From: Calamus simplicifolius
Lineage: Eukaryota; Streptophyta; Magnoliopsida; Arecales; Arecaceae
Assembly (NCBI GenBank): GCA_900491605.1
Contig: UESW01003883.1
Coordinates: forward strand, 251,028-315,027
Direction: 5' to 3'
Length of the DNA: 64,000 nt
Part shown: piece after piece, positions 39,501 to 50,348 of the stretch
Layout: the number at the start of each line of letters is the position of its first letter
Position numbering within the stretch: position 1 is the stretch's first letter
The notes under the pieces: model-generated
Seen by the model: only the letters and a program-made list of their open reading frames with translations
Told to the model about the DNA's origin: nothing
The model's database searches: none
Made by a program: the position numbers and the translations under genes

Positions 39501-42226
39501 TTCTCAATCCAAAAATGAAACCCAAAGTAAAGTTAAAAATCTTAACCACCTTGGGGATTTTGGAGCAGCAAGGGATTTTGACCTACCTCGGTGTCCCTAT
39601 GACTGGAGGTCACTTGCGGAAGCTGGAGGTTCAGCCAATTGTACAATGGGTCCATAATCGTCTGGAGGGATATCAGGCTACTACACTCTTCATGATAGGC
39701 AGAATCACTCTTATTAGGTCTGTACTCAGCTCCATTCTTGTCTTTCTACTAGTTAACACTATGGTTCCCAGATCTTGTCTGAGAAAGCTAGAACAGACAT
39801 TTCACAATTTTCTGTGGAGGCCCAGATAGGACAGTCATGGTGTCCACCTTCTGGACTGGGATACCATCTGCCACCCTATCAGAGATGGACTCAGGATCCA
39901 CTCCCTTTTAGTAAGAAGGGAAGCATTAATTGTCAGGCATGCCGTGAGATATCTCCTCCAGCCCAGCTGTTTGTGGAGCAGAATAACGAGGTCACGGTAT
40001 GGTGCTTGAAGTCAGGGAGCTCAAATTCTGCCGACCAAATGTTGCTCCTTTATTTGGAAGGAGATCTGTGCCTGCGCTCCTATTGCAATGGCTCATGTTA
40101 GATGCTTAGTTGGTGATGGAACCACAATTGATGTTATTCAGGATACATGGATCTCTTCGATCCCCTTATCTAGGTGGCCGACCTATGTTAATGTGGAAGC
40201 TATTGATAACCTCCGAGTCCGTGATCTGATAATGGAAGATGGCAAGACATGGAGAACCCAGGAACTCTCTAGGTTGTTTGGATCCCAGCTAGTTTCTTGG
40301 ATCCTCGCTGTTCGGATTCCACTTCATTGGGAGCACGACCTTAGGGTCTGGGGTCCTTCTTGCTATCCCAAAGCTCCATCGTGTTCTCTCTATAACCTAT
40401 GCATGGGACAATCTGACACCACATTTATGACAGCGTGGGTTTAGAGACTCCTGATCCATCCAAGAGTGCAGCTTTTTTTGTGAAAGATGGCCTGGAACTG
40501 TCTCCCTATGAAGGCTCTCCTCAGTCGGAGAGGCATGGACATCGCGGGGTCTTGTCTGTTTTGTGGGGTTCATGAAGGGACGATAGAGCATGCTATTCTG
40601 AGTTATCCTAGGGCGAGGCAAATTTGGAGGACTGAAGGAAGATGGCCTTGGGATGATGATGGTAGTGCTTGGCTGCATTCCTTTCTCCGGTTCATCCATC
40701 TGAGTTCGGCACATGAGGCCTGCTTCGCTGCTTATATTGCATATCAAGTTTGATTGGCTAGGAATGCAATGATCTTTGAGGCAGAGGATATCCCGATTCA
40801 CCAGATTATTCTACGAGCCAGATGCTTGATGTCAAAGTACCGATGATTTGATGCTGCCACTCACCTGACTACCCCAGGTTCCTGGGCCTCCTATGCTGCT
40901 CTGGCAGTGGCCCATAGGGCGATTTCTATCTCCTGAGAGCTCCCCTGAGGTTTGTTAAGGTGAACTTTGATGGCAGCATACGCGGTACTACTGGTGGAGT
41001 AGGGTACGTTATTCGCTTCAATGATGGAAGACTTGTGGCGGCCGGCAGGACCTTCCTTTAGGACTCTTCTGTCCCGAAAGCTGAGCTCAGAGCTGCATGG
41101 ACGAGCATCGTTAGAGCGATTCGACAGCTGCGGGCTCAGAGGATCCTCATTGAGGGAGACTCTGCTACTGTCATTGGATGAATTCAGGGTGGAACGGATC
41201 GCGATGATGCCCATCCGCTTTTTTGTGATATTTGGCAGCTTATGCAGGATTCAACGGTTACTATAGCCCGCCATGTATATCAGGATGCAAACTCTGCGGT
41301 GGATTGGGTTGCCTTCTACGTTGCTTAGTACTTCATTGAATTGACCTGATCTTAGAGAGATAGGATTTCATCATTTCTTCATATGTACCTTTCTCTTGAT
41401 CTTCTGGGCTATCCTCGTGTCAGATTAGTATGATTGCCCGTTTGTATCAAAAAAAAAAAAGGGAACAATCATCGTCGAGTAAAGAAGTAGGATTTTGTGG
41501 GCAAAGTTGTTGCTAATGAGCGTCTATCTGAATAATTCTTAGTCACGTATCTAAATCTTGCATTTCTTAATATCTGTTTATTTTTGAAACCGGAGATGTT
41601 TTTATTTGTGGTATATGGCATACCCAAATATGAAGACCCCTCTAGATACCGGATAATCTTCAGCAATGAAACTAATAGTTGTGTGGTACTTCTTGTAATC
41701 ATTTATTCGTACCATTGATAGAGAAAAATATCCTTAATTACATTTTTGTAGCATTTGTGAATCCTTCAGGTGTAGAATCTCAATTCTGCTACTGCTTCTT
41801 AGATAACTATTTTATTTTTGGGCTGCGCTCTTAATCAGAAGCAATCTTAGCAAGTTTACTTTTCCCTGTTGCGCTTTTACATGGCCGGGGACTGGAATTC
41901 TGGCCACTGATAAGCATGCATGTACTAAAACATATGTTTGGTTAGGACGTTATATGTCGATCTTTAGTTACTGATAATTTTGAAGGTTTCACTGGTAATA
42001 TGCTTTTCTATTGTTATCGTGAAGCTTTTTTTATTGATGCAAAAAACACTACGACGAGCAGCACGGATAAACCTTGTCAATAATCGAGATTCAATCAAAG
42101 TCCATGCATACATGTAGGATAGATATTGCATAACGAATAATGACCACTTTTTCGTGCAGGTACTCTTTTGATGAGCAAACTGGTAGATACAATGAGGTCA
42201 AGAATGTTGCATCTGTCGAAAATTAA
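16130..42226 (+). CDS. CD2BP2/Lin1-like U5 snRNP-associated protein
   Basis: Ten exons joined by GT-AG introns: 16130-16200, 16313-16529, 16708-16833, 16940-17092, 31135-31264, 31684-31725, 32884-33234, 33366-33417, 36352-36429, 42160-42226. The sum is 1287 nt with all phases agreeing (428 aa). Landmarks: RRVRFPKGKKLKKGDKF (residues ~26-42), DPQLAAKERAKRRSQL, DDGIPIDPFNLKQEREEGYF and NFVEYANQHEIKDAWLDSLE, the conserved core of CD2BP2/yeast Lin1, which in those families binds U5 snRNP component Prp6 (known of the family). NVYHEEREIFEQEA is followed by an acidic, Ser-rich linker. The C-terminus, exons 8-10, is a run of aromatic repeats (YVYDPSSGYYYSSSLGYYYD...) ending in WYSFDEQTGRYNE. It resembles an OCRE repeat more than a GYF domain. 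Start chosen by exon phase and by the Lin1-like basic N-terminus. Intron 4 (14.0 kb) and intron 9 (5.7 kb) contain retrotransposons. Confidence 0.92.
19272..20755 (-). repeat. 3' LTR of the SIRE element
   Basis: 1484 bp. A minus-strand TATA box (CTTATAAAAA, 20100-20091) lies below a cluster of GTGTCGGCTCC-like words at 20238-20560, which therefore sits in U3. Confidence 0.93.
20238..20560. repeat. Cluster of GTGTCGGCTCC words in the SIRE U3
   Basis: About eleven copies of (A/G)(G/A)(T/G)(A/G)TCG(G/A)CTCC-like words at irregular spacing of 20-50 bp, upstream of the LTR TATA box on the minus strand. The same cluster is in the 5' LTR (29007-29325). Confidence 0.85.
21369..22768 (-). pseudogene. 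env-like third ORF of the SIRE element (broken)
   Basis: Three minus-strand frames together cover about 1.4 kb between pol and the 3' LTR. The first (22768-22562) opens MLPMAPKRRGSSFG and is Arg/Ser/Pro rich. The second (22508-22146) has KRICSLDIPTYPSLVKKFYK and LSRGDGGLVSSVRGTRIHLT. The third (22087-21689, then 21800-21369) has a Pro/Thr-rich stretch and a coiled-coil tail (SDIQLEQLKNLLASHEDRIK). Position, size and the Pro-rich plus coiled-coil layout match the env-like ORF described in SIRE-type sireviruses. No signal peptide or membrane segment is evident, so an envelope role is not supported by the sequence itself. Confidence 0.7.
22854..23051. repeat. Same word cluster upstream of the env-like ORF
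   Basis: About seven copies (near 22854, 22892, 22917, 22960, 22980, 23021, 23040) of the GTGTCG(G/A)CTCC word found in U3, located between the end of pol and the env-like ATG at 22768. Confidence 0.8.
23237..26300 (-). pseudogene. pol of the SIRE element (protease, integrase, RT, RNase H)
   Basis: Pieces in order: GLKHNLISINQLCDKGFKVS of the protease/integrase junction (26175-25840), integrase zinc-finger and core with NRICDACQFGKQTR and DDYSRFTWVLFLAHKDE (25838-25491), integrase end with ARTMLCESQLSKYFWAEAIN (25370-25068), RT entry (24984-24643), RT palm with IYVDDIVFG near 24165-24130, and RNase H with YRCMIGSLLYLTASRPDIMF (23959-23600). Stops and shifts occur in each domain. The end of pol near 23237 is approximate. 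Confidence 0.85.
26427..27968 (-). pseudogene. gag of the SIRE element
   Basis: ATG at 27968 reads MAAQVGSSFLEGQSTNRPPL and then FSGANYSYWIARMRIFIQAL, the copia gag N-terminus, ending in a stop near 27711. The neighbouring frame (27738-27097) carries LNAKAMNVLYCSLDANEFNR, the helical capsid core, and a Lys/Glu-rich tail. Further pieces show a coiled coil (26941-26663) and a zinc knuckle CFNYGLKGHKSYEC in which the second Cys is Tyr. The frame is shifted at least twice. Confidence 0.85.
28015..28027 (-). promoter_or_regulatory. Primer-binding site of the SIRE element
   Basis: Minus strand TGGTATCAGAGCT two bases inside the 5' LTR, complementary to initiator tRNA-Met, as in other copia elements. 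Confidence 0.9.
28030..29491 (-). repeat. 5' LTR of the SIRE element
   Basis: 1462 bp, same ends, same TATA position (about 28855-28864) and the same U3 word cluster (29007-29325). Small indels and substitutions separate it from the 3' LTR. Confidence 0.93.
30474..30518. repeat. (CT)n(CA)n microsatellite
   Basis: Uninterrupted CT run followed by CA run in intron 4. Confidence 0.95.
31893..32065 (+). repeat. LINE 3'-end fragment in intron 6
   Basis: Second copy of the tail seen at 13548-13715. It contains AGCCGACCCCATGTAGTTGG and the repeated GAGTT at the end. The plus frame reads GRPKVKW and later LVLNRAV, words of the LINE RT C-terminus. Confidence 0.7.
34297..34480. other. Repeat-derived tract in intron 8, possible hAT-like end
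   Basis: Starts TAGGTGTGGCAAAAAATC and is followed by GGCTCAGGCTCAGCTTGG-type words, a style common in non-autonomous hAT elements. The other end and target duplication were not found. Confidence 0.3.
37530..41460 (+). mobile_element. L1-type LINE, 5'-truncated and decayed, in intron 9
   Basis: Sense-oriented LINE ending in an A12 tail at 41449-41460. Blocks in order: endonuclease (WLLSGVYASTEHRVRQNLWQ, VVGDFNCIVGPHEKMGG; 37533-37868); RT N-terminal region (38425-38796, LGKDKAPGPDGFSPFFFRRY); RT palm (39013-39324, IKLDMERAYDRMSWHFIRRN and GIRQGCPLSPYLFILCADAL), then FADD near 39380 in a shifted frame; zinc-binding RVT region (40487-40753); and a C-terminal RNase H with VNFDGS near 40965 and AELRAAW near 41080. 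Many stops and shifts. The 5' edge is approximate and no target duplication was recognised. The C-terminal RNase H is known from a subset of plant L1 elements. Confidence 0.88.
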
Positions 42227-42976
42227 GGCTTGTCTTGGCAGGTTTGATCAGAGTAATCGGTGATAGCACAGCTATAAGGGAAAAATAAAAAAAAGGGGTC
42301 TGGTTTTAAAAGATTTGACCCATAGGACCATTCAGAGATGTGGCCAAATGCGTTACTGATGTCTGTAACAAGAGTATCAAGAAACAATTCATGTGAAGCT
42401 AATCTGAAATTTTGTGGATTTGCTCATCTTCTTCTTTCTTCATGTTGACTGCCGGTGCAGCTAGTTCCACTGTAACTATCGTTGTGGATAAATGTTTTAA
42501 TTAATTGATGACATCTGAACTCTAAAATTGCGATGAACAATGCTGGCTGAAGTCCAGTTTTAGAAAAAAACTTAAAAAATATGAGAGGGTAAATATAAAA
42601 TAAAAAATAAAAATTTCCAAAGTATGACTATTATCTTTTAATCGTTAAATCGATAAGATGGGTTCCATCTCTAGCACAGCTTTTAGGGCACTCTAGGTAG
42701 CTTGGTTATGACTTTTTGTTGCAGCGAGTTGCCATGAGTGACTCCAATATTTATGACATCAGGCAATTAAGATAATGGAATTAATGGTCCGCATTTTTCT
42801 CCAACCCATCAAACCTTTTAACTGTCTTTTTTGTTTTGTTTATTTTTTTTGACTGTCGTTAATATCGTCGTTTCCATATTGCATTATTTAAGAACAGGTC
42901 CGGAGGGTTGCTGCACCCTTGTGAGGTCTGGCATCCTAATTGAGGCTATTCCATCTGAAGGGCGGGACGCTGCCTG

Positions 42977-43480
42977 CCCTGGATTCATCGCTGCATTGTC
43001 TGCTGGTATTGCCTACGGTTTAAGATCCATGCACTGCTTATAATTCAAGATGATTGCTTTCTTGAGTCAATTTCGGTCCGCGTGTATCAATGCGAGCCGG
43101 GGAATATTGTCATTTTGCGCACGCATCGGTGCTCGTCTCCGACAGAGAATTTTTATACGGATTTTCAACGACATAGATTTTTTTTTATATGTATGCTGAG
43201 TTTAAAGCATAATTGTCGAAATTGAATCAAACCCTGGATTGGATCCATTGTCTGCTGGTATTGCCTACGGTAAGATCCATGCACTGCTTATAATTCAAGA
43301 TTGCTTTCTTGAGTCAATTTCGGTCCGCGTGTAATGCGAGCCGGGGAATATTGTCATTTTGCGCACGCATCGGTGCTCGTCTCCGACAGAGAATTTTTAT
43401 ACGGATTTTCAACGACATAGATTTTTTTTTTATATGTATGCTGAGTTTAAAGCATAATTGTCGAAATTGAATCAAACCGG
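42977..43480. repeat. 255-bp tandem direct duplication
   Basis: CCCTGGATT...GAATCAAACC occurs at 42977-43231 and again at 43232-43480. The copies are nearly identical apart from small indels (for example GTGTATCAATGCGAG against GTGTAATGCGAG), so the duplication is young. Confidence 0.92.
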
Positions 43481-44870
43481 TTGGACCAATTGAACCGAAA
43501 TTCGATGGTCAAATCGATCCAATTCTAACATATGTATAAGTGATTAAAAATAATTTTTGAGGGGTCACGAGTTTTATTATCATATTAATCTTAATTTTTT
43601 AATTAAAAATTAATTTTTATTAATATAAATATATTTTTATATTAAAATAATTGATCAATGGTTCCATTAATGATCTAATAGCCGAGTCAATGGACCGGAT
43701 CAAGCAACTATGGTTTAAAGCAGCTGTATTTGCATATACTTTTTATGCGGATTTTGTACATTATTTTTTATGGTGACGTTTGCATATATTTATATGCCTT
43801 TTTTTGATCGCATAGATATTTTTCTGTGCGGTCTGTACAGTAAATACCTCATTGTCCGCAGTCCGCACGCACAAATACGGTTGGAAGGCATCCTTTGGGG
43901 CATCAATTTTCTGATTAACTTCGCATAGATTTTAGTAGGCAAGCTTCCGTGAGGTAAGTGCATAACATTTCTATGCAGATTTCCAATTAATCCTCATGGA
44001 TGTGGCTGCACATTATTGCCAACGTGTGCGCCTCCGTCCAGTTTGCAGAAAAAAATATTTCTATGCACATGACCATTTGCATAGATATTTATATTCATGC
44101 TGCACTTTAACTAATTAAACGTCCGCATATACTTTTTATGCAAATTTTGTTCACGATGCAATATGGGTATTCCATTTAATTCGGTGACGATGCCTAATTA
44201 AACCCAACTTCATCCGTATTTAAAGATACATGAGTTGAATTAGTTTTAAAAATTAAATCTATTCTAAATGTAGAGTCCCTGATTTGATCTAAAAATATAT
44301 ATCTAATTCTTTTTTTTTACTTTAATTATCTTTATAAATTTATTGAATAAAATTTGATTTAAATTAATTCTTCTTTATATTTTACGATAAATCTCTTTTC
44401 ATCTTTTTTTTTTCACTAATTATATATAAATATTTATATTTTATATATATTTTGATGATTTTTATTATAATACCTTTAAATAGGTCAATAAATATTTTAA
44501 ATTTCATACTTTATAATCTTAAGGATAATCATTTACTTGGATAGATTAAAAACTTTTTCAATAAAAATTTAAGTTTCAATCAATTCTTTTAATTTAATTT
44601 AATTTTTTTAATAAAATTATATTTGATTAATTTTAGCTATAAAATAATAGTTAAATATTTAACTTAAATTCAAACATGATTTGTTTCAATTCTATCTTAA
44701 ACTTCAATATTTTAGGCTAAACTCTAATAGTTCCAAATGATATGTTAAGTTTAAAATTTCTTTCATAAATTTAATCCAATCAATTTTAATCAGCAAATTG
44801 GTTGAGTTCAGATCTAAAATTAAGATCAAAATATAAAATTAGATTAAATTAGGATCAAGCATGACCCATT

Positions 44871-44924
44871 TTAACTCCATGCAAACAAATTTGTATGCAG
44901 CTCCATGCAAACAAATTTGTATGC
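44871..44924. repeat. 27-bp tandem duplication
   Basis: CTCCATGCAAACAAATTTGT is followed by ATGCAG and immediately repeated. Confidence 0.85.
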
Positions 44925-45174
44925 CATTCCGTTGGCGTAGGAATTTTATCCACAAATTCATTTCCGCATAAATTTTTCTATGCGTACATCTGCTTTGGTA
45001 TACACGAGTCGAATGTTAAATACCGATGTCCGCATAAATTCTTTATATGTGCTCCCTTTCCTACGGTTATTTGGCGTCCGCATCTTAAACATTGATATCA
45101 ATTTTTATGCAGATTTAAATCCGTTAAGTTTTGCGTGCATCCTCCCCAAATTTTAGCATTGAATTCTTGATTTA

Positions 45175-45552
45175 GGCTATGTCTGGATCGTTAGAGAAAA
45201 AAAAAAGAAAAAAATAAAAAAAGTAAAGAGATAAAAAAGGAATGAAAGGTTTTTTTTTTTTGTTAATTTGAAAAGAATGAAAAAAAAATAATATCAATTA
45301 TCTTGAAAAAAAGAAAAAAAAAAGTTATGTGACGGTTATACTTGTTCGATAGAAAATGAATAGTAAGAATTAAAGAACAAAAAATATAAAATAAAAAAAT
45401 ATTTTAATTTTTTTTTAAAATAACTTAACTAATAATAAAATAAAAAAATCGATTACTTTTATTATTTATTTTTTTTTTTTAACAAACAAAGTAAATTTTA
45501 TTTTCATTCGTTTCCTTTCCTCCCCTCAATTCACCCCAATCCAAACAGTCCC
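45175..45552. mobile_element. Candidate MITE
   Basis: Left end GGCTATGTCTGGATCG and right end, read inward, GGGACTGTTTGGATTG match at about 12 of 16 positions. The interior is A-rich then T-rich and low complexity. GTTTGGAT-type ends are common in plant MITEs. No clear target duplication. Confidence 0.4.
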
Positions 45553-45966
45553 TTGTAGGAAGCAAAGGGGATGATCATGTGGACGGACAACTGGCCATGT
45601 GGACGAACGACTGGACTCGGATCGGAGGTTGGCCGCTGGGCTCAGTAAAACTTTACGACAGAGCTTAAAATATCATGCGTTATTATATCTCACTATTTTT
45701 TTTTTTTTGCTATCATGATGTTTAAATTGTGGATTTAGGAGAGTAATTCTCTCGCTCACGCGTCGGTCTACAAGCCACCACGCTTCGTCCCAGGTTGCGA
45801 GAAAATTCTCCAAATTCTAGGGTTGCCCTTTCGAAATGCGACTCATCCCTGCCCAAACCCCCTGAAATCTTGGATTCCGCCTCGAATTCGTTTCTTGTAA
45901 TGCTTCCATCGGAATTGGATTCGGAATTCTAGAGAAAGGTTTCGATTTACGAAGAATCTCACCACG

Positions 45967-48313
45967 ATGCGCTCGCTTCTGTCGAGCTCCTCTTCTTCCT
46001 CGAGGGATCAGGCCAATGGCGGAAGCAGTAGCAGCAATCGGACCCCTGTGTTCCTCAATGTCTACGATCTCACCCCAGTCAACAACTATCTCTATTGGTT
46101 CGGCCTAGGAATATTCCATTCTGGCATTGAAGGTGCAATCCTCCTTCTGTCCAATTTCTTTCCTTTTATCAGCGAATTCTGTTTGAATTCTTGCGATTGT
46201 TGTGGTTTCTTTGATCACTCGCATTATCTTTCTTGTTTCTCTCTTATTTTTGAATAAAGTCTGAGTTTTTAGTTTGGGTGTCAAATATGATTTTGTTTAA
46301 CATTATAACTAGAATTTGGAGCTTTGACTACGCGGTAACTTGTTATGGTGGTTAAATTGTTGCTTAAATTGAGAGGGCTTGGGGTTTGTTTGTGAGCTTG
46401 GAGTTTTCTAATTAATCCAGTTGGCTTGAGATTGGTAAGTGTTGTGATAGCAAAAGGAATGGGAGAATGGCCAGTGATGTAAATCTTAAATAGGCTATTA
46501 TCAATATATGACTAATAATATGTGCAGTTTTATATTCTAAGGGCAGAGCCTTATATTAGGATTCTACTTTCTACAACATTGTATTCCTTCTTGTAAAATA
46601 ACATAGAAAAGCAAGAAAAAGAGCATACAGAATTACCAAAAATTTTGTAAAGATCAAATTGAGAGATGAAAAGGGTGAGAAATGAACATTGATTCTTGTG
46701 CAGCTCTTGCTCCATAAAATTTTGTTTGTAATTCAAGGAATTCAAGTGCTGGTGCTAATGGGCGTCTTGACTAGTGGCCAGCATAGTACATGTTGGTCAT
46801 GTACTGTGTTGCGCCATCAAGTGCACTGCACTGAAAAAAGGAATATTTGTGGACAATATTGGTCTTGATATTGAGCAGTACCAAGCTATTCCACAACTTG
46901 ATATGGGCCTGAGTAAGTTCATACCATACAATATACACCATATGATTTCAGACATGCATCCATAGTGATGACACCCTGTTGGCGTAGCATGACATGGTTG
47001 ACATTTCAGTCCTTGGTATGACCAAGCTGATAACTGAAAAAGACAACAAAATGAACATATATTTCTCCTCCATTTTCATTTATCTATCTGGGTTTTGATA
47101 TGCCATGTCCAGATTTTTTTTTAAAAAATATTTTAAATATTATCCTTTTTTCTTATAATCAATTTTCTTGTAAAACTTTGAAAGGAGTCTTTGCATGCTT
47201 TTTTTAACACAAATAAGAGACTTTTTATTTACACTGCTGCTGCAGCAACAACAGTAATAAAGTGTTAATCCCAAATAGACAGTTTAGTTATATGGAGTTA
47301 AAATTATTAGTATGTATTCCTCATTGTCACCAATTTAAATTTATACTTTTGTGGTGGGTTAAATTAGTCATAATGTGGCACCAGTGTTAGGGATTATACA
47401 AATGAAAGTGTGGGAGTAACTGTCTATGAACATCAATTTAAAAAATGGCAGAAAGGTTGGGATGATTGTACCATTGAGAAAAGACTCAATAGTGTCAACG
47501 TGATATTGCAAAAATATTTTCTTGGTGGCACTAAAGGGGGGACTGAGGGTGTCTGACCTTTTCAATCTTGGACATGTGCTCTATGTGAATGGGTGTCTGA
47601 CCCTTTTTATCTATGGAGGGCAGATCAAGTCTCTTAGTTCAGTCAAAGACCTATTTAGAAGTTTTATGACGTTTGCAATCTACAAGCAACTTCCATTCTG
47701 GATCATGTAATATCTGGAGTTTAATGTATTCATAGAAAATTTTCAATCGAATGAATTTCGTCTTTATCAAAAAGAGAGGAGAAAGCTTCATAGATTTGAA
47801 GCACTCTGACTTCCTATATGAAATCATTGCATAAAAAATTAGGGTAAATGGTATATTCATCATGCTGAAGATGGTAATTGACTTCAGTACAAAGCTTACC
47901 CTTATCCAAGATTTGTAGTCAAAGCAATTTAAATGTGTCTTGCATACTGGGGCCTTGGATGGTCTACTTTGTAAGGTCAATCCTGATAATTTGCATTGCC
48001 GATGATGCTCTGTTTAGAAGAGTAATGATCATTCTTTGTTTAATTATTTTAGTAGAAATTCATGTAATATGCACTTGTATTCTTGATATAATGGTGCAAG
48101 GTTGATGAAAGGCATTCTCAGTGATGTTGAATATATCTGATTGATGATTATATGTGATTGCAATTCCCTGTTTGAATGAAACTTTAATGAGCTACATAGA
48201 AATCTGCATGATGTAATTATGTATAAAAAAATTTATGGTATACACAAATAAGCAGCACAACTATGGCCTCATTAGGGATGATTAAAAGGTGGCAGTATTC
48301 TTATTTTTAGAAG

Positions 48314-48363
<50 letters not shown>

Positions 48364-49639
48364 GATGCAATGGAGGCCATTTCAGTTGATAACTGTCATG
48401 CATTCAGATAATACATAAAAGAAAGCTGGTGAATCTGACCTTTGTATGAGAAGAAAATGTTGGTGTTAAGAAAAAATTGATACAGAAAACCTTTGTGATG
48501 CCCAAATGCAATATTATTAAACAATTGCATCTGTTCTTGCAAATGATATTTTACTAGTTAGATATCTCTAAGCTATGCAATTGATGGATTAATTATTTAA
48601 CACTTAAACCATGATCTATATAACATCAAGTGACATTATGTAAGGTCCTTTAAGTTTTCAAGTGAAACTCTTTGATGCTTGGCTCTTTTTCTGAGTGAAA
48701 TAGGAGACCCACTTGCACTATAATTTACCCATGTCCCCTTTGTTTGGAAATGCACCATCCAATAATTGAACTCAGAACCTCTGGTTACTAAGTAGTGGCA
48801 AGGGCTGCTGCACTTTGATGCTTGGCTTTTTAGTGTCTTATTGAAGCAAAATACGAAAATCCTATTTAGGATTTTTCATGCATTAGCAGCCACGTTCTTA
48901 TGTATTCCTTGTGGTCTTTTTTCTTTTCTTCACATAATCAAGATATGTTTCAATTTCTGAAGTATACCATTCTGAAACTGCATAAACAGTACATGAAATG
49001 GAGTATGGATTTGGAGCACATGAATACCCAACCAGTGGTGTATTTGAGGTAGAACCGAAGAGTTGCCCTGGTTTTGTCTTCAGGCGTTCTGTGTGTCTGG
49101 GCACCACAAACATGTCCCATTCAGAGTTTCGTTTGTTCATTGAACACCTTGCCGGAAAATATCATGGTGACACATACCACTTGATTTCCAAAAATTGCAA
49201 TCATTTTACAGATGATGTCTGTAGGCGTTTGACAGGAAAGCCAATTCCTGGATGGGTGAACCGTCTTGCAAGATTAGGTCAAGTATTTTACTGAAATATG
49301 TTTCTATTCTCCCTTCAAATTTTCTTCATAGTGACTTAACATGAAATTGCAATAACTTCAGGATCTTTCTGCGACTGTCTTCTACCAGAAACCATTCAGA
49401 TTTCAGCAGTAAGGCATTTACCAGAGCATCTTGAATTTTCAGGTACTGTTTTGTAAGCTGCATACAATTTGTTTACTTGAGATTCAGGTGGATGATCTTT
49501 TTAGCATAACTCAGCATCAACCAACAAGCAGTCTTTGTAATCTTATTAAATATGTGTTCAAGCCCATTCTAGTATGGTGGCAAAGCACTAGTTTTGTTGG
49601 CGGGGTCCTGGTTGGATTTGCCTCCCACAGGGAAAGGCG

Positions 49640-49685
<46 letters not shown>

Positions 49686-49946
49686 GTTTTGGATGATAAA
49701 TTGGCAATTCATGTAAATTCAAGGACAATCAGGATGACATGCATTTGTACAACACATCTATATATGAGTTAGAATTGCTAGCCCTTGACTTTTTTTTTTT
49801 TGAAAGCAGATGGGTCTGAATCAGTGGCTTCATCAACTGTTGGCGAGAGTGATGAGGAGACAGATCATCAGTTACTGATTATGCCAAGCAGTGATTCAGG
49901 TTTTTCTAAGGACAATCAATTAAGGCTTGCTAGAGACCTGATGTAA
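45967..49946 (+). CDS. DeSI-like PPPDE cysteine peptidase
   Basis: Four exons, 45967-46132, 48990-49277, 49362-49442 and 49810-49946, all phase 1 junctions with GT-AG introns, 672 nt, 223 aa. The PPPDE fold is clear: VFLNVYDLTPVNNYLYWFGL (residues ~28-47), GIFHSGIEG with the catalytic His, EYGFGAHEYPTSGVFEVEP, then YHLISKNCNHFTDDVCRRL with the catalytic Cys, and KPIPGWVNRLARLGSFCDCL. Plant members are annotated as deSI-like or UPF0326 proteins; animal DeSI enzymes remove SUMO and some plant relatives act on ubiquitin, so the substrate here is open. A Ser-rich N-terminus and an acidic Ser-rich tail flank the domain. No transmembrane segment is seen. Start chosen as the first ATG before the conserved block, after a GC-rich leader. 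Confidence 0.94.
48316..48361. repeat. (CT)n microsatellite in intron 1 of the DeSI gene
   Basis: About 22 uninterrupted CT units. Confidence 0.95.
49644..49682. repeat. (GA)n microsatellite in intron 3 of the DeSI gene
   Basis: About 19 uninterrupted GA units between exons 3 and 4. Confidence 0.95.
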
Positions 49947-50348
49947 CATGCTCTGCTTCCCCTTTCTGGCTATCTTGGTGCCTATATTTGCATTTTTCTT
50001 GTAGATGTGCATTAATTACGGTTGTATAATTGTAGCAGCTTTTCTAGAGCCTTTCTTTTGTGACTAATGTTACCTGAAGCCTTCTTGTCAGTAACCTGCA
50101 AGTTGAGCAGCAACCTTCATGGACTTGTTTGTAACATTATCTGTTATTTTCACATGCTTGAAGAATCAATGGATCCTTTTTTTTGGTTGGGCATGAGAAT
50201 TAGGTGGTCTTGATGGTCCGAAGTCTAATCTTATACTGGTTTTGGAAGGATAAGCATATATTCAAGCATCAACTATGGATTCAATGGACCTCCTAAATCC
50301 AGACATCAGTTTTATAAACCAGGTTAATTGTGATTTCTAGGTTGGAGA

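Larger units (their letters stand above)
42227..45966. other. Spacer between the two host genes
   Basis: Begins with the 3' UTR of the CD2BP2-like gene. The rest is AT-rich with no supported ORF. It holds the 255-bp tandem duplication, scattered TTTTTATGC(G/A)GAT words and a candidate MITE. 45700-45966 is the presumed promoter and 5' UTR of the DeSI gene. Confidence 0.6.
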
